Below, piece after piece: positions 32,776 to 42,916 of a stretch of 64,000 bases of DNA. Source of the stretch: Winogradskyella luteola (GTDB lineage Bacteria; Bacteroidota; Bacteroidia; Flavobacteriales; Flavobacteriaceae); contig NZ_JAGSPD010000005.1 of assembly GCF_019203985.1 (NCBI RefSeq), positions 186,001-250,000 on the forward strand. The letters run 5' to 3'. Each line of letters opens with the position of its first letter. The first letter of the stretch is position 1. The position numbers were made by a program, and so were the translations under genes. The notes under the pieces are model-generated. The model had not been told where the DNA came from. It ran no database searches and saw nothing but the letters and a program-made list of their open reading frames with translations.

Positions 32776-34467
32776 ATGAGCACAACCAAGAGAAGACATA
32801 AAAGAACTAGAGCACAAGAAAGTTCTAATGCTATAGAACGCATGTATATAACTATGCGTCACTTGTTTAATCGTGGATTCTATAAACCAATGGGAGTTTC
32901 GGGAGAGACTTTACGTGAGGCATTGCTCTTATTAAGACCAGAAATTTATGGCTCAATAGCCGAAGAAAAAGCGGAGCTCGAAGGCTTACTTTATGTTATT
33001 GACCGCTTGCCTCAAGGCATAGAAGAGTGTACATTTATAAACTTAACAAGTGACGAGGGATATGCCAATTCACATTTTAAACCTATAATTCCACCAAAAC
33101 GACGACGTAATTGCTATCGTATTGATGATGAGCAAATGAACATTGAGATTACTAGGGGACGATCTGAAATTTATGATATTCTAACCCACCTTACCTTTCT
33201 ATTTGTAGAGTCTCATAAAATAAGCAAACGTATTATTATTAATGAGGAAGGCGCAACAGTTAGAGACTGGCAGAAGTTGGAAAACGCTGTAAGCTCAACA
33301 AAAAAACTGACTCAGAAAGAACGAGAAATAGCAATAACCCATACTGCAAATATTTTAGGAAGGACCTTTAACGAATTAACTGAAGCTTATCCAAAATTTG
33401 CTACTGATAATCAACCTGAGCGACTACTTCATATTGTGTATTGGCTAGGTAAGTTAGCCATTGAAGAAGTCGTAAACGGAAACAAAAGGACAATAACATT
33501 CAGTCCAGTTCTAAGAGAGCGTTTAGGTCATCATATTCATGGTGAAATATGGGCAGACAACATAAAAGCTGTTTTGCATAAGAATGGACTATTGGAGCGT
33601 CCAATTCATATTATCAGTGCTAATATGCACAGCGTGATGAATTCTATTTTTGCAAAAGGCACATTAAAGGGAGCTGAGGCTAAAAAAGATATTTTCGAGG
33701 TTTTTGAAACATTGAGTAATTCAAAAAATGGAGCATTACGCAATAAAGTAGAAAAATCAGCGTTGCAAAACGGAATGCTGTATATTAAAGATGCCTCTGG
33801 CACCAACATAGACGTTCAGGTTTTTGATACAGACAGTATAGATTTTACTAAAACAGATTTCGAATATAATCAGTCTAGCAAGGACGATAAAGCAGTTATT
33901 TTTGTTATGGATTATGCTTTTGGTGAACAGGCTTATGAGACCTTAGATGAGTTTTTAAAGCCAATAAAAGCGGATGGCAAGAAAGTGCATTTAGACGTGA
34001 GATCCATTTCAATAATGGGAAAAGCAGGTATTCTAGAAGGAGGTAAAGGAGACGTTATGATTCCTTCAGCACATATTTTTGAAGGTACTGCAGATAATTA
34101 TCCATTTAAAAACGAACTAAGTAAAAACGATTTGCTAGATTGCGGAGTTGATGTTTTTGAAGGCACAATGGTTACTGTTTTGGGTACATCACTTCAAAAT
34201 AAAGAGATTTTAAAATTCTTTAAGAACTCCACATGGAATGTCATTGGTTTGGAAATGGAAGGGGCGCATTATCAAAAGGCAATCCAAGCGGCATCAAAAG
34301 TGAGAGGTAGCATTAACGAAGATGTAAAAGTAAGATATGCATACTATGCTAGTGACAACCCTTTAGAAACGGGTAGCACATTAGCATCTGGGGGTTTAGG
34401 AGCTTCAGGTGTTAAACCGACATACGTTATAACAAAAAAGATACTGGAACAAATATTTAATTCATAA
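32776..34467 (+). CDS. DUF6909-like protein with a nucleoside-phosphorylase-like C-terminal part
   Basis: A 563-residue soluble protein with a basic start (MSTTKRRHKRTR), a helical N-terminal half and a C-terminal half that resembles the purine/uridine phosphorylase fold. Examples are HIISANMHSVMNSI, VTVLGTSLQN and especially GLEMEGAHY at 492-500. EMEGA is the substrate-binding signature of nucleosidases such as MTA/SAH nucleosidase. I believe related proteins are catalogued as DUF6909 in Bacteroidota; that name is from memory. It lies three bases before the Wzz-like gene. The function is not known. Confidence 0.7.
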   Translation: MSTTKRRHKRTRAQESSNAIERMYITMRHLFNRGFYKPMGVSGETLREALLLLRPEIYGSIAEEKAELEGLLYVIDRLPQGIEECTFINLTSDEGYANSHFKPIIPPKRRRNCYRIDDEQMNIEITRGRSEIYDILTHLTFLFVESHKISKRIIINEEGATVRDWQKLENAVSSTKKLTQKEREIAITHTANILGRTFNELTEAYPKFATDNQPERLLHIVYWLGKLAIEEVVNGNKRTITFSPVLRERLGHHIHGEIWADNIKAVLHKNGLLERPIHIISANMHSVMNSIFAKGTLKGAEAKKDIFEVFETLSNSKNGALRNKVEKSALQNGMLYIKDASGTNIDVQVFDTDSIDFTKTDFEYNQSSKDDKAVIFVMDYAFGEQAYETLDEFLKPIKADGKKVHLDVRSISIMGKAGILEGGKGDVMIPSAHIFEGTADNYPFKNELSKNDLLDCGVDVFEGTMVTVLGTSLQNKEILKFFKNSTWNVIGLEMEGAHYQKAIQAASKVRGSINEDVKVRYAYYASDNPLETGSTLASGGLGASGVKPTYVITKKILEQIFNS

Positions 34468-34470
34468 AAT

Positions 34471-35529
34471 ATGAGTGATAAATTACCTAATTCGCAACCT
34501 AATGACGAAATCGATTTGGTGCAATTATTCAAATATATTGGTAAAGCATTTGAAATGTTTTTTAGATTCATTGCCAACATTTTTAAAACTATATTTTCGG
34601 CTTTTGTTTATTCCTTAAAGCCATTAGTGAATAATTTTAAGATTGTGTCAATTACAATTATGATTGCAGCTGTTACTGGAGTAATAATAGATAGTTATAA
34701 ACCTTCAGTTTACATGTCTGATATGTTAGTAAAACCTTATTTTGAATCAAAATATCAATTAGCAAATGACATTGACTATTTTAACGCTCTTATTTCCTCT
34801 AATAACCATTCTGAGTTAGCAAATAAATTTCAAATTGACACAACTGATGCCAAGGAGCTTATAGGCTTTGAAATAGAAATTGGGCCAGAAACCCAAAACG
34901 ATTTGATTATTCAATACGATGAATATATTAGTTCAATAGATAGCACTCTTGCTATTGATATCACATATGATGATTACGTGCTTAATAGAGATATATTAGC
35001 GGGCAAGGTTTTTTCAATAATTGCTAAATCTCATAAAAAAGATATCTTTAAAAGCTTAGAGAAAGGGTTCATAAACACTTTTGAAAACGATTATTCAAAG
35101 AAATTAAAAAGATTAAGAGACTCTGCTTTATACTCAGAAAAACTATCCTACCAGAAAGAGTTAATGAATATAGATAGCTTGCAAAATTTATACTTGAATG
35201 TTCTTAAAACTGAATCTGAAAACGGCAAGTTAAATTTAGGGTCTGGCACATTGTTTCCTTTAATTCAAGAAAAAACACAGACTCGAGAATATGATTTATT
35301 TCAAGAAGAACTTAAAATTAGGGGTAAGTTAAGAGTTTTAGATGAAAAACTGATAGTTGAAAGTGATTATTATGATATTTTATCTGGTTTTGAGGAGGTA
35401 GGTACCAAAGAGTCAAATATACAAAATAAGTCCTCGATAATTTTTCCAATTTTAGCATTAGCACTTTTAGTCCTTGCATTTATTTTCTTGAAAGTTTTTA
35501 AATTTATTAGAGACTATGAACATAAATAA
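34471..35529 (+). CDS. Wzz-like chain-length / polysaccharide co-polymerase protein
   Basis: A 352-residue protein with an N-terminal segment (NDEIDLVQLFKYIGKAF) typical of Wzz-like proteins, a membrane helix at about 58-75, a large periplasmic part with coiled coil (about 200-300) and a second membrane helix near the C-terminus (about 322-342). This two-helix layout matches polysaccharide co-polymerases that set chain length. No tyrosine-kinase domain is fused. It overlaps rfbB by 14 bases. Confidence 0.75.
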   Translation: MSDKLPNSQPNDEIDLVQLFKYIGKAFEMFFRFIANIFKTIFSAFVYSLKPLVNNFKIVSITIMIAAVTGVIIDSYKPSVYMSDMLVKPYFESKYQLANDIDYFNALISSNNHSELANKFQIDTTDAKELIGFEIEIGPETQNDLIIQYDEYISSIDSTLAIDITYDDYVLNRDILAGKVFSIIAKSHKKDIFKSLEKGFINTFENDYSKKLKRLRDSALYSEKLSYQKELMNIDSLQNLYLNVLKTESENGKLNLGSGTLFPLIQEKTQTREYDLFQEELKIRGKLRVLDEKLIVESDYYDILSGFEEVGTKESNIQNKSSIIFPILALALLVLAFIFLKVFKFIRDYEHK

Positions 35530-36571
35530 GAGAGTATTAATTACTGGAGGTGCAGGTTTTATTGGTTCTCATTTGGTTCGCTTGTTCTCCAATAAATATG
35601 AAGATTATCATATATATAATATAGATACACTTACATATGCTGGGAACTTAGAAAACCTAAAAGATGTTGAACTTAGACCCAACTATACGTTCATTAAAGG
35701 TAACATAACGGATGAGGCTTTTATAGGCAAAATTTTTGAAGACTATGAGTTTACGCATGTTATACACTTAGCAGCAGAATCACATGTGGATCGTTCTATT
35801 GAAGACCCGTTTGCGTTTGTAAAAACAAATGTCATTGGTACGGTAGTGTTGCTAAATGCTTTTAGGAATTTGTGGAAAAATAATTTTAAAGATAAACTGT
35901 TTTATCATATAAGCACAGATGAAGTGTATGGAAGCTTAGGGGTATCGGGGTTATTTACAGAAACAACACCTTATGACCCTAATTCGCCCTATTCTGCATC
36001 AAAAGCAAGTTCTGATCATTTTGTTAGAGCATATGGGGAGACTTATAGGTTACCATATGTGATAACTAATTGTTCCAATAACTATGGACAAAACCAATTC
36101 CCAGAAAAATTGATTCCATTATTTATCAATAATATTTTAAACAACAAGCCTTTACCCGTATATGGTGATGGCAATTATACAAGAGACTGGCTTTACGTTA
36201 AAGACCATGCTATTGCTATAGATATGGTTTTTCATAATGGAAAGGTTGCTGAGACTTATAATATTGGGGGATTTAATGAATGGAAAAATATAGACCTTGT
36301 TAGGTTGTTGTGTAAGCAAATGGATGATAGATTGGGTAAAGCACCAGGCAGTTCAGAAAAACTCATAACGTTTGTAAAAGATAGACCAGGTCATGACCTA
36401 AGATATGCAATTGACGCAAATAAAATAAAGCAAGAACTTGGGTGGTCTCCTTCTGTAACCTTTGAAGAAGGTCTAAAAGAAACAATAGATTGGTATTTGA
36501 GCAATGAACAATGGCTTAAAAATGTAACAACAGGCCAATACCAATCATACTACAAAAAGCAATATAGCTAA
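35516..36571 (+). CDS. rfbB: dTDP-glucose 4,6-dehydratase
   Basis: It converts dTDP-glucose to dTDP-4-dehydro-6-deoxyglucose, the second step of dTDP-L-rhamnose synthesis. This 351-residue extended SDR protein has the NAD motif GGAGFIGSH at 11-19, [12 protein letters not shown], and the catalytic Y159-x3-K163 in SPYSASK. The DEVYG and NCSNNYG blocks are typical. It is the first of the four-gene rhamnose set rfbB-A-C-D. Confidence 0.96.
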   Translation: MNINKRVLITGGAGFIGSHLVRLFSNKYEDYHIYNIDTLTYAGNLENLKDVELRPNYTFIKGNITDEAFIGKIFEDYEFTHVIHLAAESHVDRSIEDPFAFVKTNVIGTVVLLNAFRNLWKNNFKDKLFYHISTDEVYGSLGVSGLFTETTPYDPNSPYSASKASSDHFVRAYGETYRLPYVITNCSNNYGQNQFPEKLIPLFINNILNNKPLPVYGDGNYTRDWLYVKDHAIAIDMVFHNGKVAETYNIGGFNEWKNIDLVRLLCKQMDDRLGKAPGSSEKLITFVKDRPGHDLRYAIDANKIKQELGWSPSVTFEEGLKETIDWYLSNEQWLKNVTTGQYQSYYKKQYS

Positions 36572-36573
36572 CC

Positions 36574-37449
36574 ATGAAAGGAATAATTTTAGCTGGTGGA
36601 TCGGGCACCAGACTACACCCCTTAACATTAACCATAAGCAAGCAGTTAATGCCTATTTATGATAAGCCCATGATATATTACCCTCTATCTACATTAATGT
36701 ATGCAGGTATAAGAGAGGTTCTAATAATTTCAACACCTAAAGACCTACCCTTGTTTAAAGATCTTTTAGGTAATGGCGAAAAGTATGGATGTAATTTTAG
36801 TTATGCAGTACAGCATGCCCCTAAAGGATTGGCTGAAGCATTTTTAATAGGGGAGAAATTTATAGGCTCAGATAAAGTAGCCCTAATATTAGGGGATAAT
36901 ATTTTTTATGGATCTGGTTTGGCAAGATTACTACAAAGTAATAATAACCCCAATGGAGGAATCATTTATGCGTATAGAGTTCATGACCCTGAACGTTATG
37001 GAGTTGTAGAATTTGATATTAATGGAAATGCGATATCCATAGAAGAAAAGCCAAAAACACCAAAATCTAATTACGCCGTACCAGGAGTATATTTTTATGA
37101 CAACTCAGTGGTAGAGATAGCCAAAAACATTAAACCTAGTAAAAGAGGGGAGTTAGAGATTACGGATGTTAATAAAGAATTTTTAAAACTAGGCAAGTTA
37201 AGCGTTAGCATTTTAGATAGGGGAACAGCTTGGTTAGACACAGGAACTTTTGATTCATTAATGCAAGCTTCTCAATTCGTTGAGGTTATTGAGAATAGGC
37301 AAGGGCTAAAAATAGGATCTATAGAGGCAGCAGCATTTGAGATGAATTATATCAACGAAGAAGAATTTAAAAACTTAGCAAAGCCTTTACTAAAAAGTGG
37401 TTACGGCAAAAATTTATTAGGTTTATTGAAACAAAAAAATGATAATTAA
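36574..37449 (+). CDS. rfbA: Glucose-1-phosphate thymidylyltransferase
   Basis: It joins glucose-1-phosphate and dTTP to form dTDP-glucose, the first step of the rhamnose pathway. The 291-residue protein has [10 protein letters not shown] at 7-16, LGDNIFYG and [10 protein letters not shown], all standard for RmlA. It starts two bases after rfbB and overlaps rfbC by 11 bases. Confidence 0.97.
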   Translation: MKGIILAGGSGTRLHPLTLTISKQLMPIYDKPMIYYPLSTLMYAGIREVLIISTPKDLPLFKDLLGNGEKYGCNFSYAVQHAPKGLAEAFLIGEKFIGSDKVALILGDNIFYGSGLARLLQSNNNPNGGIIYAYRVHDPERYGVVEFDINGNAISIEEKPKTPKSNYAVPGVYFYDNSVVEIAKNIKPSKRGELEITDVNKEFLKLGKLSVSILDRGTAWLDTGTFDSLMQASQFVEVIENRQGLKIGSIEAAAFEMNYINEEEFKNLAKPLLKSGYGKNLLGLLKQKNDN

Positions 37450-37984
37450 GCATACAAAAATAAAAGATTGCATAATAATTGAACCTAAAACATTTATAGA
37501 CAAAAGAGGTTATTTCTTTGAAAGTTATAACAAGCAACTCTTTGATTTAAATATAGGTTATAGTGTAGATTTTGTACAAGATAACGAATCATACTCTTCT
37601 AAAAATGTTTTAAGAGGCTTACATTTTCAAAAAGGTGAACATGCCCAAGCTAAATTAGTTAGAGTAGTTAAAGGGGAAGTGCTTGATGTAGCAGTAGATT
37701 TAAGGGCAAGTTCAGAAACGTATGGCGCATATGTTTCCGTTATCTTATCTGAAGAGAACAAAAGACAATTATTTGTTCCAAGAGGTTTTGCACATGGTTT
37801 TTTGGTATTATCAGATACGGCTATTTTTTCATATAAATGCGATAATTATTATAACAAAAATTCAGAGGGCGGCATAATTTATAATGACCCTGCATTAAAC
37901 ATAGATTGGGAAATTTCTGAAAAGGAATTAATCATTTCTGAAAAAGACTTGGAGCTACCTAAGTTTAATACTATTGTACTATGA
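37439..37984 (+). CDS. rfbC: dTDP-4-dehydrorhamnose 3,5-epimerase
   Basis: A 181-residue cupin epimerase, the third step of the rhamnose pathway. It has [27 protein letters not shown], the catalytic-region [12 protein letters not shown] and [12 protein letters not shown]. Its stop overlaps the rfbD start (ATGA). Confidence 0.96.
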   Translation: MIIKHTKIKDCIIIEPKTFIDKRGYFFESYNKQLFDLNIGYSVDFVQDNESYSSKNVLRGLHFQKGEHAQAKLVRVVKGEVLDVAVDLRASSETYGAYVSVILSEENKRQLFVPRGFAHGFLVLSDTAIFSYKCDNYYNKNSEGGIIYNDPALNIDWEISEKELIISEKDLELPKFNTIVL

Positions 37985-38838
37985 TGAATGTATTGGTGAC
38001 TGGAGGTATGGGGCAATTAGCAAAAAGTATAAAAGATATAGAAGCGAAATACCCCAATATAAAATTGCATTTCAAATCTTCTACAGAATTAGATATAACA
38101 AAAAAAGACACTGTAAAAACAATTTTTAATAATCAAACATTTGATTATTGTATTAATTGTGCTGCTTATACAGCTGTTGATAATGCCGAAAAGGATAGCG
38201 ATTCTGCATACAAGGTAAATGAACTTGGAGTAAAAAATTTAGCAAAAGAATGTCACATTGATAAGGTGATATTAATTCATATCTCTACAGATTTTGTTTT
38301 TGGAGGTAGTGGCCCTATTGCATATACAGAGAAAGATGAAACCAACCCTCAAAATGTTTATGGTTTTTCAAAACTAAAAGGTGAATTGGCTATAGAAAAA
38401 AGCATGAATCAGTATTTTATTTTAAGAACTTCATGGTTATATTCCGAGCATAATAAGAATTTCATGAAAACCATGATTAAATTGGCCTCCGATAGGCAAA
38501 ATTTAAATGTTGTGGATGATCAGATAGGGACACCAACTTATACGAAAGATTTAGCTGAAGTAATCTTTAAAATTATTGATACTAAACATGATAATTATGG
38601 TACATATCATTATAGTAATGAGGGTATTGCTAGCTGGTATGATTTTGCATATTCTATTTTTGATGAGATAAATTCTGATATTAAATTGCTCCCCATAAAA
38701 ACCATAGACTACCCAACCCCAGCTAAAAGGCCATTATTTAGTGTTTTAGATAAATCCAAGATTAAAGAAAACTTAAATATACATATCCCACATTGGCGAT
38801 CTAGTTTAAGAGAAGCGATTTCTAACTTAAAACAATAA
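37981..38838 (+). CDS. rfbD: dTDP-4-dehydrorhamnose reductase
   Basis: It reduces the epimerised intermediate to dTDP-L-rhamnose using NAD(P)H, the last step of the pathway. This 285-residue SDR has TGGMGQLAKS near the start, NCAAYTAVDNAE, STDFVFGG and the catalytic Y127-x3-K131 (YGFSK). The two Met codons at 37981 and 37984 are equally possible starts. Confidence 0.95.
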   Translation: MMNVLVTGGMGQLAKSIKDIEAKYPNIKLHFKSSTELDITKKDTVKTIFNNQTFDYCINCAAYTAVDNAEKDSDSAYKVNELGVKNLAKECHIDKVILIHISTDFVFGGSGPIAYTEKDETNPQNVYGFSKLKGELAIEKSMNQYFILRTSWLYSEHNKNFMKTMIKLASDRQNLNVVDDQIGTPTYTKDLAEVIFKIIDTKHDNYGTYHYSNEGIASWYDFAYSIFDEINSDIKLLPIKTIDYPTPAKRPLFSVLDKSKIKENLNIHIPHWRSSLREAISNLKQ

Positions 38839-38868
38839 TGACACTAATAAACAATATGATTTGCATAT

Positions 38869-39675
38869 ATGACAGGTACAATCAAAAATAACTTAAAAAC
38901 AGCAATAAAAGCGTCTTTAAAAGCAGGTGAGGCTATAATGCATGTTTATGATATAGCTTTTAATGTGGAGTTCAAAGATGACAAGTCTCCATTGACTGAG
39001 GCAGACAGAGAAGCTAATGAAATTATCAACTCGTTTTTAAAGGAAACACCAATACCTATAATTAGTGAAGAAAACAAGCAGATAGATTATTCAATACGAA
39101 AAAACTGGAATATTTGCTGGATAGTCGATCCTGTGGATGGGACAAAAGAGTTTATTAAACGCAATGGTGAGTTTACCGTTAACATTGCTTTAGTTGAAAA
39201 CGGAATGCCGCAACTCGGGGTAATCTATGTGCCAGCTACAAAGCACTTATATTTTGCTGATGTTACAAAAAAGCAAGCGTTTTCTGCTGAGTTATCGTCA
39301 CATAATACAACAATCGAAGATGTAATGAACGCCTCTAAACCTCTTCAACCCAAGACCAAATCAAATGCTGTTGAGGTTGTGGGTAGCCGATCTCATATGA
39401 GTCAAGAGACTTTAGATTTTGTTGAAAGTCTAAAAAAATCAGGAAAGGAGGTAAGCATTGTTTCAAAAGGAAGTTCTTTAAAATTTTGTTTAGTTGCAGA
39501 AGGTAATGCCGATATCTACCCTAGATTTGCACCTACTATGGAATGGGATACTGCTGCAGGACAGGCCATTTGCAATGCCATTGGTATAGATGTTATCGCA
39601 GAAGACACAAAAGAAGTGCTTTTATACAACAAAGAAAACTTGCTCAATCCATGGTTTATAGTTTCTAAACGCTAA
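38869..39675 (+). CDS. cysQ: 3'(2'),5'-bisphosphate nucleotidase
   Basis: CysQ hydrolyses PAP, the by-product of sulfotransferases, to AMP, and can also act on PAPS. This 268-residue inositol-monophosphatase-fold protein has the metal site D87-PVDGT in IVDPVDGTKEF and the second site EWDTAAGQAI near 222. It is the first gene of a sulfate-activation module placed inside the polysaccharide operon, 30 bases after rfbD, consistent with removing PAP from the two local sulfotransferases. Confidence 0.94.
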   Translation: MTGTIKNNLKTAIKASLKAGEAIMHVYDIAFNVEFKDDKSPLTEADREANEIINSFLKETPIPIISEENKQIDYSIRKNWNICWIVDPVDGTKEFIKRNGEFTVNIALVENGMPQLGVIYVPATKHLYFADVTKKQAFSAELSSHNTTIEDVMNASKPLQPKTKSNAVEVVGSRSHMSQETLDFVESLKKSGKEVSIVSKGSSLKFCLVAEGNADIYPRFAPTMEWDTAAGQAICNAIGIDVIAEDTKEVLLYNKENLLNPWFIVSKR

Positions 39676-39680
39676 GAACT

Positions 39681-40136
39681 ATGGCTAAGTACAAAACAGA
39701 ATCCCACCTTAGAAGCCTTATAAAAGGAATATCGTGGCGTATTGTTGCTACTTCAGATACAATTTTGGTGGTGTTGCTAATCACTTGTTTAAGTGGTCAA
39801 TGCAGTTTAGAAAATGCTGTTAAAATTGGTTCAATAGAGTTTTTGGTCAAGTTTTTAATCTATTATGTTCACGAAAGAATTTGGCAAAAAATACTCATAA
39901 ACAAGGAAGTCACAAAAAAGCAAACACTTCAAAAAACAATATCATGGCGCATTATTGCAACGACAATGACATTCATAATATCTGGCGCAATTTTAGAAGC
40001 GTTTAACGAAATAGCATTATATATTGCTATTACAGAATTATTTACGAAATTCGTATTGTACTATCTACACGAAAGACTTTGGCTAAAATTACCCTTAGGT
40101 AGAATTAGACAATTTTTTTTCGGTAAAAAAAGATAA
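39681..40136 (+). CDS. DUF2061 membrane protein with two tandem repeats
   Basis: A 151-residue protein made of two similar halves. Both read K.ISWRI(V/I)AT, a membrane helix, then a second helix ending KF.(I/L)YY(V/L)HER(I/L)W.K. This is the DUF2061 repeat. The family's function is unknown. It lies five bases after cysQ and one base before cysC. This placement inside a sulfate-activation module suggests a role linked to sulfate or PAPS, by inference only. Confidence 0.85.
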   Translation: MAKYKTESHLRSLIKGISWRIVATSDTILVVLLITCLSGQCSLENAVKIGSIEFLVKFLIYYVHERIWQKILINKEVTKKQTLQKTISWRIIATTMTFIISGAILEAFNEIALYIAITELFTKFVLYYLHERLWLKLPLGRIRQFFFGKKR

Positions 40137-40137
40137 A

Positions 40138-40740
40138 ATGTCCAAACATATTATTCCTCATAATTATCATGTTTCAAAGACAGATAGAGTTGCCTCTAAC
40201 AAGCACAATTCATTTTTAATCTGGTTCACTGGCCTTTCAGGTTCTGGCAAATCAACAATTGCCAACCTTGTTGAGCGGAATCTATTTCAAAAAGGCATAA
40301 AAACCTATTCTCTAGATGGTGATAATATTAGAAAGGGAATAAATAATGACCTTTCATTTTCGCCAGAGGACAGAACAGAAAACATAAGACGTATTGCTGA
40401 AGTTGCTAACCTAATGGTAGATGCCGGTTTAGTTGTTTTAGCAGCATTTGTGTCACCGTATAAAAAAGATAGAGAGAATATTAGAACTATCGTCAAAGAT
40501 GTTAACTTTGTCGAGATTTATATCAACACAAGTATTGAAGAGTGCGAACGTAGAGATGTAAAGGGCTTATACAAAAAAGCCAGAGCAGGAGAGATAAAAA
40601 ACATGACGGGTATTTCGGCCCCTTATGAAGCACCAGATAACCCAAATATTGAGATTAAAACCGAAAACGAATCCATTGAAGATGCTGTAAAAAGAATTGT
40701 GGATTATATAACACCAAAATTAGAACTCAAAAATGAGTAG
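40138..40740 (+). CDS. cysC: Adenylylsulfate kinase
   Basis: CysC phosphorylates APS to PAPS, the donor for sulfotransferases. This 200-residue protein has the P-loop GLSGSGKST at 32-40, LDGDNIR, the APS-binding FSPEDRTENIRR, and FVSPYKKDR. It overlaps cysD by eight bases. Confidence 0.96.
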   Translation: MSKHIIPHNYHVSKTDRVASNKHNSFLIWFTGLSGSGKSTIANLVERNLFQKGIKTYSLDGDNIRKGINNDLSFSPEDRTENIRRIAEVANLMVDAGLVVLAAFVSPYKKDRENIRTIVKDVNFVEIYINTSIEECERRDVKGLYKKARAGEIKNMTGISAPYEAPDNPNIEIKTENESIEDAVKRIVDYITPKLELKNE

Positions 40741-41638
40741 ATATTACTTAAATTATTTAGACGAATTAGAGAGCGAGGCTATTTATGTCTTACGAGAAGT
40801 TTGGGCACAATTTGATAACCCTGTAATATTGTTTTCGGGAGGAAAAGATTCTATTTTGGTAACACACTTGGCAAAAAAAGCATTTTACCCAGCAAAGATT
40901 CCTTTTCCATTAATGCATGTTGATACAGGTCATAATTTTCCCGAGACCATTCAGTTTAGAGATAATATAATAAAAGATTTAGGAGTAGAACTCATTGTAG
41001 GTTCTGTACAAGAATCTATAGATGAAGGCAGGGTTGCAGAGGAAAAAGGTAAAAATGCTACAAGAAATGCATTGCAGATCACAACACTTTTAGATGCCAT
41101 TGAATCTAACAAAATTGATTGTGCTATTGGTGGAGGAAGACGAGACGAAGAAAAGGCAAGGGCCAAAGAACGTTTCTTTTCTCACAGAGATGATTTTGGA
41201 CAATGGGATCCAAAAAATCAGAGACCAGAGCTTTGGAATATTTTTAACGGTAAACATTTTGAAGGAGAACACTTTAGAGCTTTTCCCATAAGTAACTGGA
41301 CCGAAATGGACGTATGGAACTATATAAAAAGAGAGCATATAGCAATACCTTCATTATATTTTGCTCATGAGCGTGAAGTCGTATGGAGACAAGACAGTTG
41401 GATACCCAATTCAGAGTTTTTAGTGCTAGAAGAGCACGAAGAAATTGTAACAAAAAAGATTCGCTTTAGAACTTTGGGTGATATCACAATTACAGGAGGT
41501 ATAGAATCCGATGCAGATACTTTAGAAAAAATTGCAGATGAAGTATCTGGGATGAGACAGACGGAACGTGGAAACAGAAGTGATGATAAACGGTCAGAGT
41601 CCGCAATGGAAGATAGAAAACGTCAGGGATATTTTTAA
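40733..41638 (+). CDS. cysD: Sulfate adenylyltransferase subunit 2
   Basis: CysD is the PP-loop ATPase that makes APS from sulfate and ATP together with CysN. The 301-residue protein has FSGGKDS at 34-40, HVDTGHNFPET, GGGRRDEEKARAKER and a C-terminal RQGYF. It starts within the end of cysC. Confidence 0.97.
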   Translation: MSRYYLNYLDELESEAIYVLREVWAQFDNPVILFSGGKDSILVTHLAKKAFYPAKIPFPLMHVDTGHNFPETIQFRDNIIKDLGVELIVGSVQESIDEGRVAEEKGKNATRNALQITTLLDAIESNKIDCAIGGGRRDEEKARAKERFFSHRDDFGQWDPKNQRPELWNIFNGKHFEGEHFRAFPISNWTEMDVWNYIKREHIAIPSLYFAHEREVVWRQDSWIPNSEFLVLEEHEEIVTKKIRFRTLGDITITGGIESDADTLEKIADEVSGMRQTERGNRSDDKRSESAMEDRKRQGYF

Positions 41639-41650
41639 AAGAAACAGAGG

Positions 41651-42904
41651 ATGTTAGATAATAACCAATTATTACGTTTTACTACAGCAGGAAGTGTAGA
41701 CGACGGAAAAAGTACTTTAATAGGACGCTTGCTTTACGATTCGAAATCTATATTCGAAGACCAACTTCAGGCTATAGAAAACACCAGTAAAAAGAAAGGT
41801 CATGATGGTGTGGATTTAGCACTATTTACTGATGGTCTTAGGGACGAAAGAGAACAAGGAATAACTATTGATGTAGCTTACAGGTACTTTACAACACCAA
41901 AACGTAAGTTTATAATTGCAGATACGCCAGGTCATATACAGTATACCAGAAATATGGTTACGGGAGCATCTACAGCTAATGCTGCTATTATTTTAGTTGA
42001 TGCCAGACATGGTGTTATTGAGCAAACTAAAAGACATTCCTTTATTGCTTCATTACTACAAATACCCCATGTTATCGTATGTATTAATAAGATGGACTTG
42101 GTTGATTATTCCGAAGAAGTCTATAATAATGTTATCAATCAATTTGAAGAGTTTGCTTCAAAGTTATTAGTTAATGATATACGCTTTATACCGATTAGTG
42201 CTTTAAATGGGGATAACGTTGTCAATAGATCCACAAATATGGATTGGTATCAGGGTGCACCGTTATTACACACCTTAGAAACCATGCACATAAGTAGTGA
42301 CATCAATAAGGTTGATGCACGATTTCCGGTACAAACTGTGTTGAGACCACAAAGTGAAAGCCACAGAGATTACAGAGGTTATGCAGGTAGAATGGCGAGT
42401 GGTATCTTTAGACTAGGAGATGAGGTTACAGTATTACCATCTGGTTTTACCTCAAAAATCAAAACGATAGATACTTTAGACAAATCACTTGAAGAAGCGT
42501 ATGCGCCAATGTCTATTTCTGTTACCTTAGAAGATGATATAGATATTAGCAGAGGCGATATGATCGTGAAATCTAATAACAAGCCTGAACCTTCTCAAGA
42601 TATAGAGGTAATGCTTTGTTGGTTGCATAATAATCCAGCTAAACCAAGAGCTAAATACAGCATTAGACACACATCCAATGAGCAAAAGGCAATGATAAAG
42701 GAGATCGTGTATAAGTTTGATATCAATACTTTAGAAAGAAAGAGTGAGGATAAGGATATAAAAATGAATGACATTTCTAAAGTTAAAATTAGAACAACTA
42801 AACCACTAATGGTTGATTCTTACAGGGAGAACAGAACTACAGGCAGTATAATTTTAATAGATGAAGCAACAAATGAAACTGTTGCTGCTGGGATGGTTGT
42901 TTAA
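41651..42904 (+). CDS. cysN: Sulfate adenylyltransferase subunit 1
   Basis: CysN is the regulatory GTPase subunit of ATP sulfurylase. The 417-residue protein has the GTP motifs GSVDDGKST at 14-22, DTPGH at 91-95 and NKMD at about 146-149, followed by two beta-barrel domains. No fused APS kinase is present, consistent with a separate cysC. No PAPS reductase or sulfite reductase genes adjoin the module. Confidence 0.97.
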   Translation: MLDNNQLLRFTTAGSVDDGKSTLIGRLLYDSKSIFEDQLQAIENTSKKKGHDGVDLALFTDGLRDEREQGITIDVAYRYFTTPKRKFIIADTPGHIQYTRNMVTGASTANAAIILVDARHGVIEQTKRHSFIASLLQIPHVIVCINKMDLVDYSEEVYNNVINQFEEFASKLLVNDIRFIPISALNGDNVVNRSTNMDWYQGAPLLHTLETMHISSDINKVDARFPVQTVLRPQSESHRDYRGYAGRMASGIFRLGDEVTVLPSGFTSKIKTIDTLDKSLEEAYAPMSISVTLEDDIDISRGDMIVKSNNKPEPSQDIEVMLCWLHNNPAKPRAKYSIRHTSNEQKAMIKEIVYKFDINTLERKSEDKDIKMNDISKVKIRTTKPLMVDSYRENRTTGSIILIDEATNETVAAGMVV

Positions 42905-42916
42905 AAAACTTTGGGA

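Noticed and set aside
38869..42904. Interpreting the cys genes as a cysteine biosynthesis operon
   Set aside because: There is no PAPS reductase, sulfite reductase or cysteine synthase, while two sulfotransferases are in the same operon, so sulfation is the better reading.
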